A stretch of DNA of 64,000 nt from Poecilobothrus nobilitatus (GCA_947095535.1 OX352772.1:227717651-227781650), one strand, 5' to 3'; positions 37,747 to 51,316 are shown, numbered from the stretch's first letter. Notes: a model not told the origin generated them from the sequence alone. Made by a program: numbers and translations.

Positions 37747-40064
37747 ATAATTACATACAGAGAATATTTGTTAAGTCAATTAATAGGTATTTTGTATTAT
37801 TCGATAATTCGGATGATATTAAATAATGCTTTTTCCTAAGCTTCCATTTGAGATCCAAAAACACATTATATGAGTAAAAAATAAATTCGCATGTATTAAA
37901 TTACGTAAACATTTCAATTCTCTGCAGGGAAGAAAAAAAATTTTAAAATTAGAAGACATTAGATTTGCTTTCAATAAAATTTACTTAAATTTTAAACAAA
38001 AAGAAGAATTTTTTCCAGTTTCAAAAGCCTATAAAAAAGTCATGGAATAATAAAAGTCCTCTCATCTAATAGAATCTAAAGAGTCCTCTCATCTAATAAT
38101 AAGAGTTCTCTCATCTAATAGAATTGTTCAAAAAAAATCTAAGTCATAAAAATATTTTAATGTCAAAACATTAAATTATGTTTTTATGTGCGAAATAATA
38201 TTATATCAATTAGTATTGTTTACATTCGTAATTGATTGGATTTGCTGACACAGTTTAAAAGAAATTTTTTTTTGTTATACAGGGTGATTTGCCAATAATC
38301 TACCATTATAGAACTAGATGCTGTTCTGAGGTTTAAAATAAATAATGGTACGGCATAAATATAAAAAAAATGAACTATTTATAAAAAAAATATAATTTAA
38401 ATCTTTTTTATTCAAAAAATAATGGTATTAATATAATCATTGGACTATTAATTTTTTCCCCCCCTACATTTTGAGCAAAATATCTTTTATCTAGGTCAAA
38501 AATTACAGAACTTATAGTAAAAAAACTTTTTCAACAATTTCTAAAAAACAATTTAAAAATAAGTATTCTTTAATTTTTTTATAATTCAAGTTCAATGTTC
38601 ATTTTCATTTTATTTTGTCATTTAAATTTCAAGTAACTTGTTATTATTATTATTATTATTATTGCTTCTTTATAATTTCAAATAATACAATTCTTTTTAA
38701 TTACATATTTACACAGAGAATTTGGTCACGTGGTGAGAGTTGTTATTGTAATAGATAATCTTTGATTTTTATGATGTAATTTTGGCTACCAAAATTAATG
38801 TGTTTGTGTGCGAGTATAAAGTATTAGGTTAGGTATACAGAGAACTGAAATTGAAATTGTGTGTATATATGCGTAAACAAATGAATATTCAATTTACATT
38901 TAGTATGTTTCGATTTTAAATATGTAGTTTTTTTTTTAATTATTTGTCGTTTTCGTACATGATGAATTATTTTACTATCCACTTTTTACAAGTTGAGTAA
39001 ATTTTTGTAAGAGTATATATGGACTATTAGGAAAATTTTGTAGCCACGTGGGTAATGCAACTATTTTGAGTACTTATTGACGTCTACAATATAATAAGCA
39101 ATAAGCAACTTCAATTTTAACATTCTGAGAGAATGCATTTAACAAATAAATATAAAAAGAATTAGAATCTGAATAGTATGATTAATGGTTATATTCTGAT
39201 TGTTTGAACAAAACAAAATAATGATTTGAAATTATTATATTTAGACATGTAGTATTTAAATTTTTTCTATTAATAAGAATCTAGCAAGAATGCATTATCG
39301 TTTTATTGCAGGAATTATTTTTGCTCATAAAAACAAATGTCAATTGTCAATGTCAGCCACACGTCCACTGCAATACTCAATACAATATTATGAAATATGA
39401 ATTTGATGATTGTTCCCCCTTTTTTTTTACAAAACAATATAATAACAATTTTTTTCTTTTCGCTTTTTTTTTAATTTGCTCATTCATTTACTGTTTTACT
39501 GTATTTACTGTTTAATAATTAAAATTGTGTTATTATTTATCCTGATGTTTATATAATAATATTAATTATTATACAATATTATTATTATAATAATAATATT
39601 ATAAGTTACTAAAAGTAACCAAAATCTCCTAATCTAAAAACGCAACAATGTTTTTTATCAACAAAATTCATTATAATTCTTTTTATTACAGTTTTATCAA
39701 CAAAAATCCGTTTTAAATTAAATCAGAACAAAGAACTTTATTATTTCAAAATATCAACGCGTTTTTATTTTTATCAGTGCAAAGAAACTAAAATGCGCTT
39801 TGTAAGCATTTCTATAGGTGACGCGTTCAAACAAGAAAGTAGAGGTACAAAAGTAAATTTTTATATTTAGAATAAGTTTGGAAGTCGTTTAATAACGACA
39901 CAAAATAGAATTAATAATATTTCTTTCTTTTTATTTATTTTATCTACAAAATATAAAATTTTTAAATAAATAAAAAAATATAAATCTATAAAAAAAATAT
40001 ATAAATTTAAAAAAAAATAATATGAATATATAAAAAAAAAATTCTAATCTATATCAAAAATTGT

Positions 40065-40138
40065 ATCCAGCCAATGGTGTAGTTGTTAAGACACCGGCCT
40101 TTTATACGAAAGGTCTCGGATTCAAACCCCGGCTGGAT
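40065..40138 (+). ncRNA. tRNA-like element, unit 6 (form A)
   Basis: Same sequence as unit 3: loop TATACG, B box GATTCAAAC, no outer stem on the 3' side. Confidence 0.6.
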
Positions 40139-41131
40139 CAAAATCTACTGAAAAAATAAAAAGCGCTATAAAAATAATAAAAATCTATAAAAGAAAATAT
40201 AAGAAAATTCTAATAAAAAATTTAATTATCTTTTAGCCTAGAAATTCGGTTTCATAAAAGTTCACGTGATCTTCCTGGTAATACGTGTGGCAAGTAGGAG
40301 TTAAAGAACTACGCTTCTGAATTTGTAACCAGTGATTGAAAATAGGAAAAGAGGCCCCCTAGTAGCGCAAGCAAATGGGAGCTGCGTACTAAAGGCGTAA
40401 TAGCAGCAGCTGCTTATTTAATTAGGTTACAAAAGACCACAGGTACATCTCGGTACACAAAAATGTTGATCATACAGTTATCTAATTTTTTTTCTTGTCT
40501 TAAAGAAAATTTGCAAATATTAAAATTGAAAACACAAAGGAAGAAAAACAACTAAAGTAAAATAAAATTAGAATTCTCTAAAGATAAAATTTTTTTAAAT
40601 AAAAAAAATTTAAAAATTATAAGAATTATATTGAAGAACCAATACTTTTTATAAAAATAAATGAAAATGAAATGATGAAACGAATATAATTTTTTATTTA
40701 TTTGTTTCATAAGTTAATAATAAATTGATCGATCAATAAAATAAAATAATATAAGTTTGTGAAAAACAAAATTGTATAAAAAATATTGTAAAGCTTTAAA
40801 GAAAAAAAATTTTATATAATTTTGAAAAAATTTTTTATAAAACTAAGTATTGTAATAGAAAGAGAAAAATCTTTATCAAAGTTTATAAAAATTTTTAATT
40901 TTTTGTTAAAACATAACTTCTTATTCTTTTTTGGAAATTATAAAAATTGTACTATTATAATATGTGTTGTACTATTATAACATGTGAGTTTCTCAATTTA
41001 ACAAAAAAAAAGAAGAAGAATACATTTTTGAAAGTTACTTTGATACTTTTGTACTATTGTTGTCATTTGTTTTGGATTTGTTTAAAATCTTTTCCAGTTT
41101 TTCAATATGACACAATATTTAAATTGAACTA

Positions 41132-43178
41132 TAATCGGTTCATCGGAACCAGAACCAAACTCCTTACAACCCCTTACGGACAAGTACATGCACAAACACT
41201 AACCAATTGCTCGTAATTCAGGAAAAAGAGTCACTAAGAGACACCATCTCCGGAATAATCCAATCTGAACTTAAGAAAATTTTTGGTAATAGACCAAATG
41301 AAAGTTTCACAAACAGAATTCAAGTGAACGAAGAGTTAATTCAAACTATAAATATTGACGATAGAAAATTGTCCGGTATTGATAAAATACCAGACGTTAT
41401 CAAAAGTTTAAGAGAATTCTCCGGTGATAACGGTGAACGAACACTAACAACATATGACCACTTGAAAGGAACTTTAAAATATTTCGGCGTCTTAAAGGAG
41501 ATCCAACTTCAAGCTTTTTAAGCATGCGTGAACCTGAAGATTTAACAAAAGATTTCTATGTCTAAAACTGGATAATGTAAATTACAGAATAAATCATAGC
41601 CAAAATATTATCAAAAGCTATCAACCAGCTGCCTCACCCCCGCAAGGAAAGAATAACCCACCATTTGTTCCAAAATCAAATTATAACTTTCAGCACCAAT
41701 GTTATTAAAACTGTCGGTATTACCAAAAACCAAACTTTCAGAATCACTTTCACTCAAATCTTCCGAATCGTGCTCATGCAAACTTTCAAAATCATTACCA
41801 ACAAAATGTGCAATACCATTATAACAAAAATTTTTACCAAAAACTTGGAACAGATCCAACAAATATTGAACAGTCGCAACATTCGAGAACAAATCATTAT
41901 TATCAGAATGGGTCTAAACAAATTTTGGAAACTTCTCTGCTAACGGTAATAGCTAGAGACCGTTATTTCAACAGTCTCATTAAAATAATAGATTCCAAAA
42001 AATCTTTTATACCAAATCTTAAATTGTTGACCTTTACAAACCTGTACTGAGGGTAAAGATTGCTCACTTAGATTGATAACGGAAATAATTACAATTTTTT
42101 AGATTAAACTGCTCTTTGTTACCCTACATAGAACACCAAACGGAGAAATTTTAAAATTCTTAATTGACACAGGCTCGAACAAAAATTACATTCAGCATTC
42201 ATGATTAGTCAAAAATCCTATTCAAAACAAACAAAATGTTTACTCTAATTCAATAGGCGGTAGCACCGCGATCACTTATCACTCTTATATAAATTTATTT
42301 GAACCTAAAACCTCTAAACTTAAATTTTATATCTTACCAGAATTAAAATTCTTTAATTATAATAGAATAGGGATAATAAGTAGTGATTGTCTTAAGTATT
42401 TGAATGCCATAATTCATGCAAATAAAAATTTCTTCACTATTAAACCAAATATAAAAATCTATTTAAAACAAGCTACTTCTGACTCAGTAAGTCGCATTAA
42501 TGTTAGGACATCTGATAACAAAATGCAAAGAAATGCAAGAAGAAAAACTTAACTATCTTATAAATAATAATTTACTCCTATTCGATGACCCTAATGAAAG
42601 TCTCACTTAAACAACTACTGTTAAGTGAAATTAGAACCTCGACTAACGAATCAGTATATTCGAAAAGTTATCCCTATCCTCCCTATCCATCCCTGTCCCT
42701 ATGTGTTTAAAACAAATTGGAAAACAAATCTAGTAACTTTTAAATGACGGTATAATAAGGCAGTCAAAATCGCTGTATAGATCGTTGCAAAACAAGAGGA
42801 CGCATCCGATGAAAAAAAATATAGAATGGTAATAGACTATATAAAGTTAAATACTGTAGCAAACAAATACCCGATTCCAGAAATAAATGAGGTTCTTGCC
42901 AATCTTGGCCAAAATAATTTTTTTTCAATCATTGATTGAAAAAGTTGTTTCCATCAAATAGCTCTAAGAACTGCGATATTGAAAAAACTGCATTTGCGGT
43001 AAACAATGGAAAGTATGTGTTCACTCGATTCCCATTTGGATTGAAAAATGCAACCACTATATTTGAAAGGGCTCTGGATGATATTCTCAGATACCATATT
43101 GAAGTACGTTGCCATGTCTATACCGATGACATTATTATTTTTAGTAAAAATTAAGAAGATCACTTTAAAAACCTCAAG
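41132..43178 (+). pseudogene. Gypsy gag-protease-RT remnant, unit 6
   Basis: The gag opening is readable from 41207 to 41521. Carries the unit 5 variants (AAATCGCTG near 42770, AGTAAGTCGC near 42488). The stop after FSIID and the shift before KTAFAVNN are present. Confidence 0.85.
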
Positions 43179-43322
43179 TAACTGAAGGTTATTAATATTA
43201 CACCAATTATAGAAGTTACTAAGATCAACTTGCAATGCTATTGAATCATCTAAGAAGGAAATTTTCTTGTACATCTACATAATATCATCAGCATAAATTC
43301 TAAATTCTGATTGTTTATCTTG
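43178..43322 (-). pseudogene. Antisense LINE RT scrap, unit 6
   Basis: Same scrap as in the other inner units. Confidence 0.73.
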
Positions 43323-45638
43323 ATAATTACATACAGAGAATATTTGTTAAGTCAATTAATAGGTATTTTGTATTATTCGATAATTCGGATGATATTAAAT
43401 AATGCTTTTTCCTAAGCTTCCATTTGAGATCCAAAAACACATTATATGAGTAAAAAATAAATTCGCATGTATTAAATTACGTAAACATTTCAATTCTCTG
43501 CAGGGAAGAAAAAAAATTTTAAAATTAGAAGACATTAGATTTGCTTTCAATAAAATTTACTTAAATTTTAAACAAAAAGAAGAATTTTTTCCAGTTTCAA
43601 AAGCCTATAAAAAAGTCATGGAATAATAAAAGTCCTCTCATCTAATAGAATCTAAAGAGTCCTCTCATCTAATAATAAGAGTTCTCTCATCTAATAGAAT
43701 TGTTCAAAAAAAATCTAAGTCATAAAAATATTTTAATGTCAAAACATTAAATTATGTTTTTATGTGCGAAATAATATTATATCAATTAGTATTGTTTACA
43801 TTCGTAATTGATTGGATTTGCTGACACAGTTTAAAAGAAATTTTTTTTTGTTATACAGGGTGATTTGCCAATAATCTACCATTATAGAACTAGATGCTGT
43901 TCTGAGGTTTAAAATAAATAATGGTACGGCATAAATATAAAAAAAATGAACTATTTATAAAAAAAATATAATTTAAATCTTTTTTATTCAAAAAATAATG
44001 GTATTAATATAATCATTGGACTATTAATTTTTTCCCCCCCTACATTTTGAGCAAAATATCTTTTATCTAGGTCAAAAATTACAGAACTTATAGTAAAAAA
44101 ACTTTTTCAACAATTTCTAAAAAACAATTTAAAAATAAGTATTCTTTAATTTTTTTATAATTCAAGTTCAATGTTCATTTTCATTTTATTTTGTCACTTA
44201 AATTTCAAGTAACTTGTTATTATTATTATTATTATTGCTTCTTTATAATTTCAAATAATACAATTCTTTTTAATTACATATTTACACAGAGAATTTGGTC
44301 ACGTGATGAGAGTTGTTCATCTTATTGTAATAGATAATCTTTGATTTTTATGATGTAATTTTGGCTACCAAAATTAATGTGTTTGTGTGCGAGTATAAAG
44401 TATTAGGTTAGGTATACAGAGAACTGAAATTGAAATTGTGTGTATATATGCGTAGACAAATGAATATTAAATTTACATTTAGTATGTTTCGATTTTAAAT
44501 ATGTAGTTTTTTTTTTAATTATTTGTCGTTTTCGTACATGATGAATTATTTTACTATCCACTTTTTACAAGTTGAGTAAATTTTTGTAAGAGTATATATG
44601 AACTATTAGGAAAATTTTGTAGCCACGTAGTTATTGCAACTATTTTGAGTACTTATTGACGTCTACAATATAATAAGCAATAAGCAACTTTAATTTTAAC
44701 ATTCTGAGAGAATGCATTTAACAAATAAATATAAAAAGAATTAGAATCTGAATAGTATGATTAATGGTTATATTCTGATTGTTTGAACAAAACAAAATAA
44801 TGATTTGAAATTGTTATATTTAGACATGTAGCATTTAAATTTTTTCTATTAATAAAATCTAGCAAGAATGCATTATCGTTTTATTGCAGGAATTATTTTT
44901 GCTCATAAAAACAAATGTCAATTGTCAATGTCAGCCATACGTCCACTGCAATACTCAATACAATATTATGAAATATGAATTTGATGATTGTTCCCCTTTT
45001 TTTTTACAAAACAATATAATAACAATTTTTTTCTTTTTGCTTTTTTTTTAATTTGCTCATTCATTTACTGTTTTACTGTATTTACTGTTTAATAATTAAT
45101 ATTGTGTTATTATTTATCCTAATGTTTATATAATAATATTAATTATTATACAATATTATTATTATAATAATAATATTATAAGTTACTAAAAGTAACCACA
45201 ATCTCCTAATCTAAAAACGCAACAATGTTTTTTATCAACAAAATTCATTATAATTCTTTTTATTACAGTTTTATCAACAAAAATCCGTTTTAAATTAAAT
45301 TAGAACAAAGAACTTTATTATTTCAAAATATCAACGCATTTTTATTTTTATCAGTGCAAAGAAACTAAAATGCGCTTTGTAAGCATTTTTATAGGTGACG
45401 AGTGGGTGACGCGTTCAAACAAGAAAGTAGAGGTACAAAAGTAAATTTTTATATTTAGAATAAGTTTGGAAGTCGATTAATAACGACACAAAATAGAATT
45501 AATAATATTTCTTTCTTTTTATTTATTTTATCTACAAAATATAAATTTATAAAAAATTTTTAAATAAATAAAATAATATAAATCTATAAAAAAAATATAT
45601 AAATTTAAAAAAAAATACTAATCTATATCAAACATTGT

Positions 45639-45712
45639 ATCCAGCCAATGGTGTAGTTGTTAAGACACCGGCCTTTCATACGAAAGGTCTCGGGTTCAAA
45701 CCCCGGCTGGAT
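45639..45712 (+). ncRNA. tRNA-like element, unit 7 (form B)
   Basis: Identical in boxes and arms to the unit 2 and 5 copies, with the outer inverted repeat and a downstream T5 run. Confidence 0.68.
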
Positions 45713-45714
45713 CA

Positions 45715-46148
45715 TATAGATTAATAAAAATAATATAGATTTTTCTTATAATATATAATTAGTAGAATATAATTAAATTAAAAATAAGTATATATGTCAT
45801 ATAAATTATAATAAAATATAATATTGTAATAGCTTAATTGTAATAATATAATAAAATAATAATAAACCATAATTCTTGTATAAGATAATAGATGGCGTTT
45901 AAATAATAGAAACGTCTTAGTCTTGTACAATAGCTACAGCCGAGTAATCAACGGTGAAATTAATGATTCACGAAACTGAAGCTTAGTTAAATATGAATAA
46001 TAAATAACTTAGTGGACGCCCTATACTCCTCATTGGAGTGGCAAGGAAAAAAAAAAATATCAAACAATGTAATGAATTACTAGATTTGTATAATTCATAC
46101 TTTATCTATTTTTAATAAATTCAAAATTATTATAAATAAAAATCTATA
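45715..46148 (+). repeat. Form-B-specific block, unit 7 (434 bp)
   Basis: Matches unit 5 at the same length; the GC-richer core with hairpins lies at about 45890-46050. Confidence 0.8.
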
Positions 46149-47259
46149 AAATCTACTGAAAAAATAAAAAGCGCTATAAAAATAATAAAAATCTATAAAA
46201 GAAAATATAAGAAAATTCTAATAAAAAATTTAATTATCTTTTAGCCTAGAAATTGGGTTTCATAAAAGTTCACGTGATCTTCCTGATAATACGTGTGGCA
46301 AGTAGGAGTTAAAGAACTACGCTTCTGAATTTGTAACCAGTGATTGAAAATAGGAAAAGAGGCCCCCTAGTAGCGCAAGCAAATGGGAGCTGCGTACTAA
46401 AGGCGTAATAGCAGCAGCCGCTTATTTAGTTAGGTTACAAAAGACCACAGGTACATCTCGGTACACAAAAATGTTGATCATACAGTAAGTTATCTAATTT
46501 TTTTTCTTGTCTTAAAGAAAATTTTCAAATATTAAAATTGAAAACACAAAGGAAGAAAAACAACTAAAGTAAAATAAAATTAGAATTCTCTAAAGATAAA
46601 ATTTTTTTAAATAAAAAACATTTAAAAATTATAAGAATTAAATTGAAGAACCAATACTTTTTATAAAAATAAATGAAAATGAAATGATGAAACGAATATA
46701 ATTTTTTATTTATTTGTTTCATAAGTTAATAATAAATTGATCGATCAATAAAATAAAATAATATAAGTTTGTGAAAAACAAAAAAAAATTTTATATAATT
46801 TTGAAAAAAATTTTTATAAAACTAATTATTGTAATAGAAAGAGAAAAATCTTTATCAAAGTTTATAAAAATTTTTAATTTTTTGTTAAAACATAACTTAA
46901 GAAATAAAATCTATATTAAAGTATTTTTAAGAAAAATTTATTCTTTGTTGGAAATTATAAAAATTGTACTATTATAATATGTGTTGTACTATTATAACAT
47001 GTGAGTTTCTCAATTTAACAAAAAAAAAGAAGAAGAATACATTTTTTAAAGTTACTTTGATACTTTTGTACTATTGTTGTCATTTGCTTTGGATTTGTTC
47101 AAAATCTTTTCCAGTTTTTCAATATGACACAATATTTAAATTGAACTAAATTGACCGTTGATCAGTTTAGACGTATATTTAGTTGACGGAATTAACAATA
47201 AAAATAATTAAATCTATAATTTATTCGTTCTAAAAAAGTTGTAACGGACAACTATAAGA

Positions 47260-48540
47260 ATGGCAGATTGCCATAAATGTAAAACAAAAATAAAAGGAGA
47301 GACTGGAATTAGATGCAGTGGAGGCAAAATTTTTCATATATCATCAAAATGTAGCGGATTAGACCAGTATTCAATTGGTATACTAAATACCAGCCCAATG
47401 TTAAAACTATTATGTGATGATTGTACGCTATACATTAGTAATGTGGATTTAGTACTGCAAAATATGGAGATGTCGGTTAAAAAAAATTCGGAATATTTAA
47501 ATGAATACAAAAATGAATTTGAATGTGCCTTACAAAAAAATGAAAAAGAAATTATGGAATTACTAAGGGCAATTGAAAGCAGATATATGGAGAGATTGGA
47601 ACAAATAAAAATTACACAACAAAAAGAAATTGAAAAAGTAACAAAAAATACACAATCATTCAAAACGGAATCAGAAAAATGAATGAGTCTATAAAAAACT
47701 CATCGCAAAAGAGTAATGAATTAATGAATGAATTAAAACATATCAAATTAAATGAAAATATTGCAAATGTAGGTCAAAAGCTATTATTCTCTGATATTTT
47801 AAAAACAAATGCAAGTGTAAGCAAAACAAATCTACCGAAAATGAAAAAAGAATTACCTTTGATTATTTAACCAAAAAATAAACAAAAAAGTGAATTAACA
47901 AGACGGGATTTAAATAAGAAGGTAGATTCAAAAAATTTGCAAATAAAAAATATTGAAAATCGAACAAATGGAGTAGTTTTGATTGAAATTGGAACAATTG
48001 AAGAACGGGAAAAAATTAAAAAAGAATTAGAAAAAAAATTAAATGAAGGTTACGACATCAAAATACCAATAGCAATAAAACCGCAAATTGAAGTAGTCCA
48101 TATGAGTGATAAATTCAGTGAAAGTGAAATCGTGGAAAAATTAAAAAATCAAAACCCCTTTATGGAAATGGTTGAAATGAAGGTAGTAAAAGTATACACT
48201 GTAAAAAAATTTAACAAGGAAAAGTTTAATGCAATAACTTAAGTGGATAAGGACGAACGAGTCTGCATAGGATGGGAAAGGTGTAAAGTGTTCGACGCTA
48301 TAAATATCGTAAGATGTTTCAAATGCAAAGGTTTTAACCACAAATCAGTGGAATGTAGGAATAAGGAAACATGTTTAAAGTGCCACCATAAGACAATTCC
48401 ATAAGACAAGTGATTGTAAAAATGAGGACATCAATAAATGTATAAATTGCACGAAATATAACAAGAAACCTAAATTACATGTGGATGTGAATCATAAAAC
48501 ATTTAGCAAATTGTGTCCTGCGTATCAACATAAATTAAGT
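47260..48540 (+). pseudogene. LINE ORF1 with PHD-like finger, coiled coil and zinc knuckles, broken
   Basis: ATG at 47260 opens 140 codons. Residues about 4-53 hold a PHD-like Cys/His pattern (CHKC, then CSG, H, C and LCDDC), followed by a long Lys/Glu-rich coiled coil (to about residue 137). A shift at 47680, a TAA near 47868 and a stop near 48239 break the frame. The middle domain (IEEREKIKKELEKKL, VKVYTVKKFNKEKFNA) and a CCHC knuckle (CFKCKGFNHKSVEC, near 48319) follow, then a damaged second knuckle (CLKCHHK) and CINC. This layout is that of nucleic-acid-binding ORF1 proteins of Jockey-like arthropod LINEs. Confidence 0.75.
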
Positions 48541-48636
48541 CTAAAGAAGCAGACAATTGGATATTAGCAACCACAGAATATGGAGGTGAATAATACTTAT
48601 ATTGATAATTTTGATATAAAAGAATATGTGAATGAA

Positions 48637-49150
<514 letters not shown>

Positions 49151-49303
49151 ACGATAGTATGGTTGGTAGTAGTAACACGGAAACAGTAATAAAAAGCATG
49201 AAAGAAATAGGAAAATCAAAAAAGCAACAAACAAAAATTAAAAAAAAAAAATAGAAATTTATTAAATTTTTTACAGTTCATAAAGAAACAACATTACGAT
49301 GAT

Positions 49304-49801
49304 ATGAAAGAATCCACAGTCGATGTAGCTAATCTAAATAAAATTAAAATTAGTGATTGCATCGTTTCAAATACTCCTCAAGCGAGCACATCCAAAGTAT
49401 CGGATAATAAATACTCTAACTGGGTTAAGGGTGAAACTATGTGCATTAATAATACAAATAAAAAAAATGGGTACGCTCCAAATATACAAGAGAATAGCAA
49501 AAGTTTTATCGATCCATTGGTACCTCCAATTGTCAGATTGACAAGAAAAGCAATTGATACAGGTGATAATGTGTATGTAATATCAAGATTACGAGACCAC
49601 AGAATTTACAACAATGTGAGACTGTTTTTGTCGTACTTCCATGATCAGGATGATATTTGCTACGAAGGTATGACTCAGACTAGTTTAAAAGTACTCATTC
49701 ATCAAGAGGGATTACCAAATAATTATAAAGAACTTTCTAACCTGTACCTAGTTTACCTCGAGAACACAGGAGTGTCTAAAAAGAAGCGCTTCAAGATCTA
49801 G
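49304..49801 (+). pseudogene. Unrecognised 165-codon frame before LINE ORF2
   Basis: ATG at 49304. Hydrophilic, with IVRLTRKAIDTGDNVYV and FLSYFHDQDDICYEG. It lies between the microsatellite and the endonuclease, where the ORF1 C-terminus would be. At the end, the other frame reads QDLAYYRKHIDNKYREHLQ, which resembles the usual ORF1 tail of such LINEs, so a frameshift near 49780 is likely. I do not recognise the main body. Confidence 0.4.
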
Positions 49802-49889
49802 CTTATTACAGGAAACATATTGACAACAAATATAGAGAGCATTTACAGAAAATAAGACAAACTTGCCAAAATTATATGATCGGTAAACC

Positions 49890-50954
49890 ATGATGCATAA
49901 TACAATGCTTAATTTGAAAATTGTACATTTTAATGCCAGAAGTCTCAGAAAAAATATGATTGAAATTGAATCATTTATAAATATTAAAAAATGCATTGAC
50001 ATAATTATGATTGGTGAAACTTGGATATATTCCGATGAGGAGATTTTTTTTAATATCCCTGGGTATACAGCTTCATTTATTTCTAATAATTTGAATAGAA
50101 GAGGTGGGGCTGCTATTTATGTCAAGCAAAACATTGATTATAAAATCCTGGAAGTCTCGGAACAGTTTAATACAATAATTATATCATTAGATGGCACCAC
50201 TCCAGTTATTAAGCTTGCTGTGTGCTACAAGAGTCCTAATGAAAATAATAGTGCATTTATTTCACACTTAGATTCAATTTTTAATAATTATAAAAATATT
50301 GTGATGGTGGGCGATACTAATATTGATTTATTATCTGATATAGAGCTTTCCAGATCTTATAAAACAATGCTGGAATATAACGCGATTGATATAAAGAATG
50401 GGTTAACTAAAAAAGATGCTACTAGAGTTACAGAAAACACTTTTACAATTATTGATCATATACTGTCGGATTTAAAAAATGAAAAGTATGATTTTAGAAT
50501 TACTACTCAAGATGTAGTTAATCTGGACCACAAAGCGATCATAATCAGGATAAATAAAATTATAAAAAAACGTGAACCTATCTTCAACAAGGAAATATGT
50601 GTTACAAACATCCAAAAATTTAAGGCTCAAGTTAGTAATCTACTTCTAACAAATAGTTGTGATAGTGTGGATGATTTTATTAAAATATTACAATTGGCTA
50701 ATGAGAACTCTACTGGTAAAAAGGTAATAAGAATTAGAAAAGATAATCAGTGGATGACTAAAGAAATATTATACTTAATTGAAAAAAGAAATAAATTATT
50801 TAAAAAGCTAAAGAAGAATCCAAATTGTGTGGAAATTCAAGCTAAATTTAAAGAATTGAAACACATTGTTACAAGGGAAATAAAACGAGAAAAACAAAAT
50901 TACTTTAATTATAAAATTCACTTAGCTGATTCTGACCATACAAAAATCTGGTAG
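49890..50954 (+). CDS. LINE APE endonuclease (N-terminal part of ORF2)
   Basis: A 354-codon open frame. Residues about 5-235 form a full APE-type endonuclease: FNARSLRKN, IMIGETWI (metal-binding Glu), RGGAAIYVKQ, LAVCYKSP (Tyr), VMVGDTNIDL (Asp and Asn; most relatives have GDFN), TIIDHILSD and LDHKAIII (catalytic Asp-His). The linker after this is basic (KRNKLFKKLKKNP). A TAG at 50952-50954 ends the frame just before the RT; the same frame then continues into RT text, so it is one stop away from a longer ORF2. It nicks target DNA for target-primed reverse transcription in this class. The RT partner is truncated. Confidence 0.8.
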   Translation: MMHNTMLNLKIVHFNARSLRKNMIEIESFINIKKCIDIIMIGETWIYSDEEIFFNIPGYTASFISNNLNRRGGAAIYVKQNIDYKILEVSEQFNTIIISLDGTTPVIKLAVCYKSPNENNSAFISHLDSIFNNYKNIVMVGDTNIDLLSDIELSRSYKTMLEYNAIDIKNGLTKKDATRVTENTFTIIDHILSDLKNEKYDFRITTQDVVNLDHKAIIIRINKIIKKREPIFNKEICVTNIQKFKAQVSNLLLTNSCDSVDDFIKILQLANENSTGKKVIRIRKDNQWMTKEILYLIEKRNKLFKKLKKNPNCVEIQAKFKELKHIVTREIKREKQNYFNYKIHLADSDHTKIW

Positions 50955-51316
50955 ATGCTCAACAGTTGTATTATGAAAAAGTCGTCTGATAGTAGTAAAG
51001 TTATCAATGAAATAAATAATAATGGAATTAAAATATATGATAACTTTAGTATTGCTAATGTATTTAACATATATTTCAGTCAAATTGGTAATAGATTAGC
51101 AGATGATATTGTTGATGCAGAGGAATACACAGTAAAAAACAGGTTTATAGATCGGTATATTTTTCTAAATCCAACAAACGAAATAGAAGTATGCAACACT
51201 ATTAAGCTGCTGAAAAATAATTCACCAGGAGCTGATAATATAACGGCATCAAATCTAAAACATGTGACAACAATTATAGCAGCTAAACTTGCGTATCTGA
51301 TTAATAGATGTCTCTC
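50955..51316 (+). pseudogene. LINE RT N-terminus, cut by array sequence
   Basis: In frame with the endonuclease after its stop: IYDNFSIANVFNIYFSQIGN and NSPGADNITASNLK (the GxDxI motif before RT fingers) up to INRCLS. At 51317 gypsy gag-tail text follows, and the frame stays open to 51512, making a chance LINE-gag fusion. No palm motifs remain. Confidence 0.78.

Larger units (their letters stand above)
31852..37862 (+). repeat. Array unit 5 (form B, 6011 bp, most complete)
   Basis: The longest uninterrupted unit and the best reference for form B: leader, palindrome 33568-33593, tRNA-like element, 434-bp block, gag, protease, RT and LINE scrap are all present. Shares AATGAACTATT near 32359 with units 6 and 7, where units 1-4 read AATCAACTATT. 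Confidence 0.94.
37863..43438 (+). repeat. Array unit 6 (form A, 5576 bp)
   Basis: The leader has the A markers, with one local loss (GTTGTTATTG near 38740 for GTTGTTCATCTTATTG). The second half matches unit 5 variants, so it looks like an A front joined to a unit-5-like back. Confidence 0.94.

Noticed and set aside
47149..47260. Target duplication for the LINE in unit 7
   Set aside because: About 600 bp of host unit is missing at the insertion, so no duplication can be defined.
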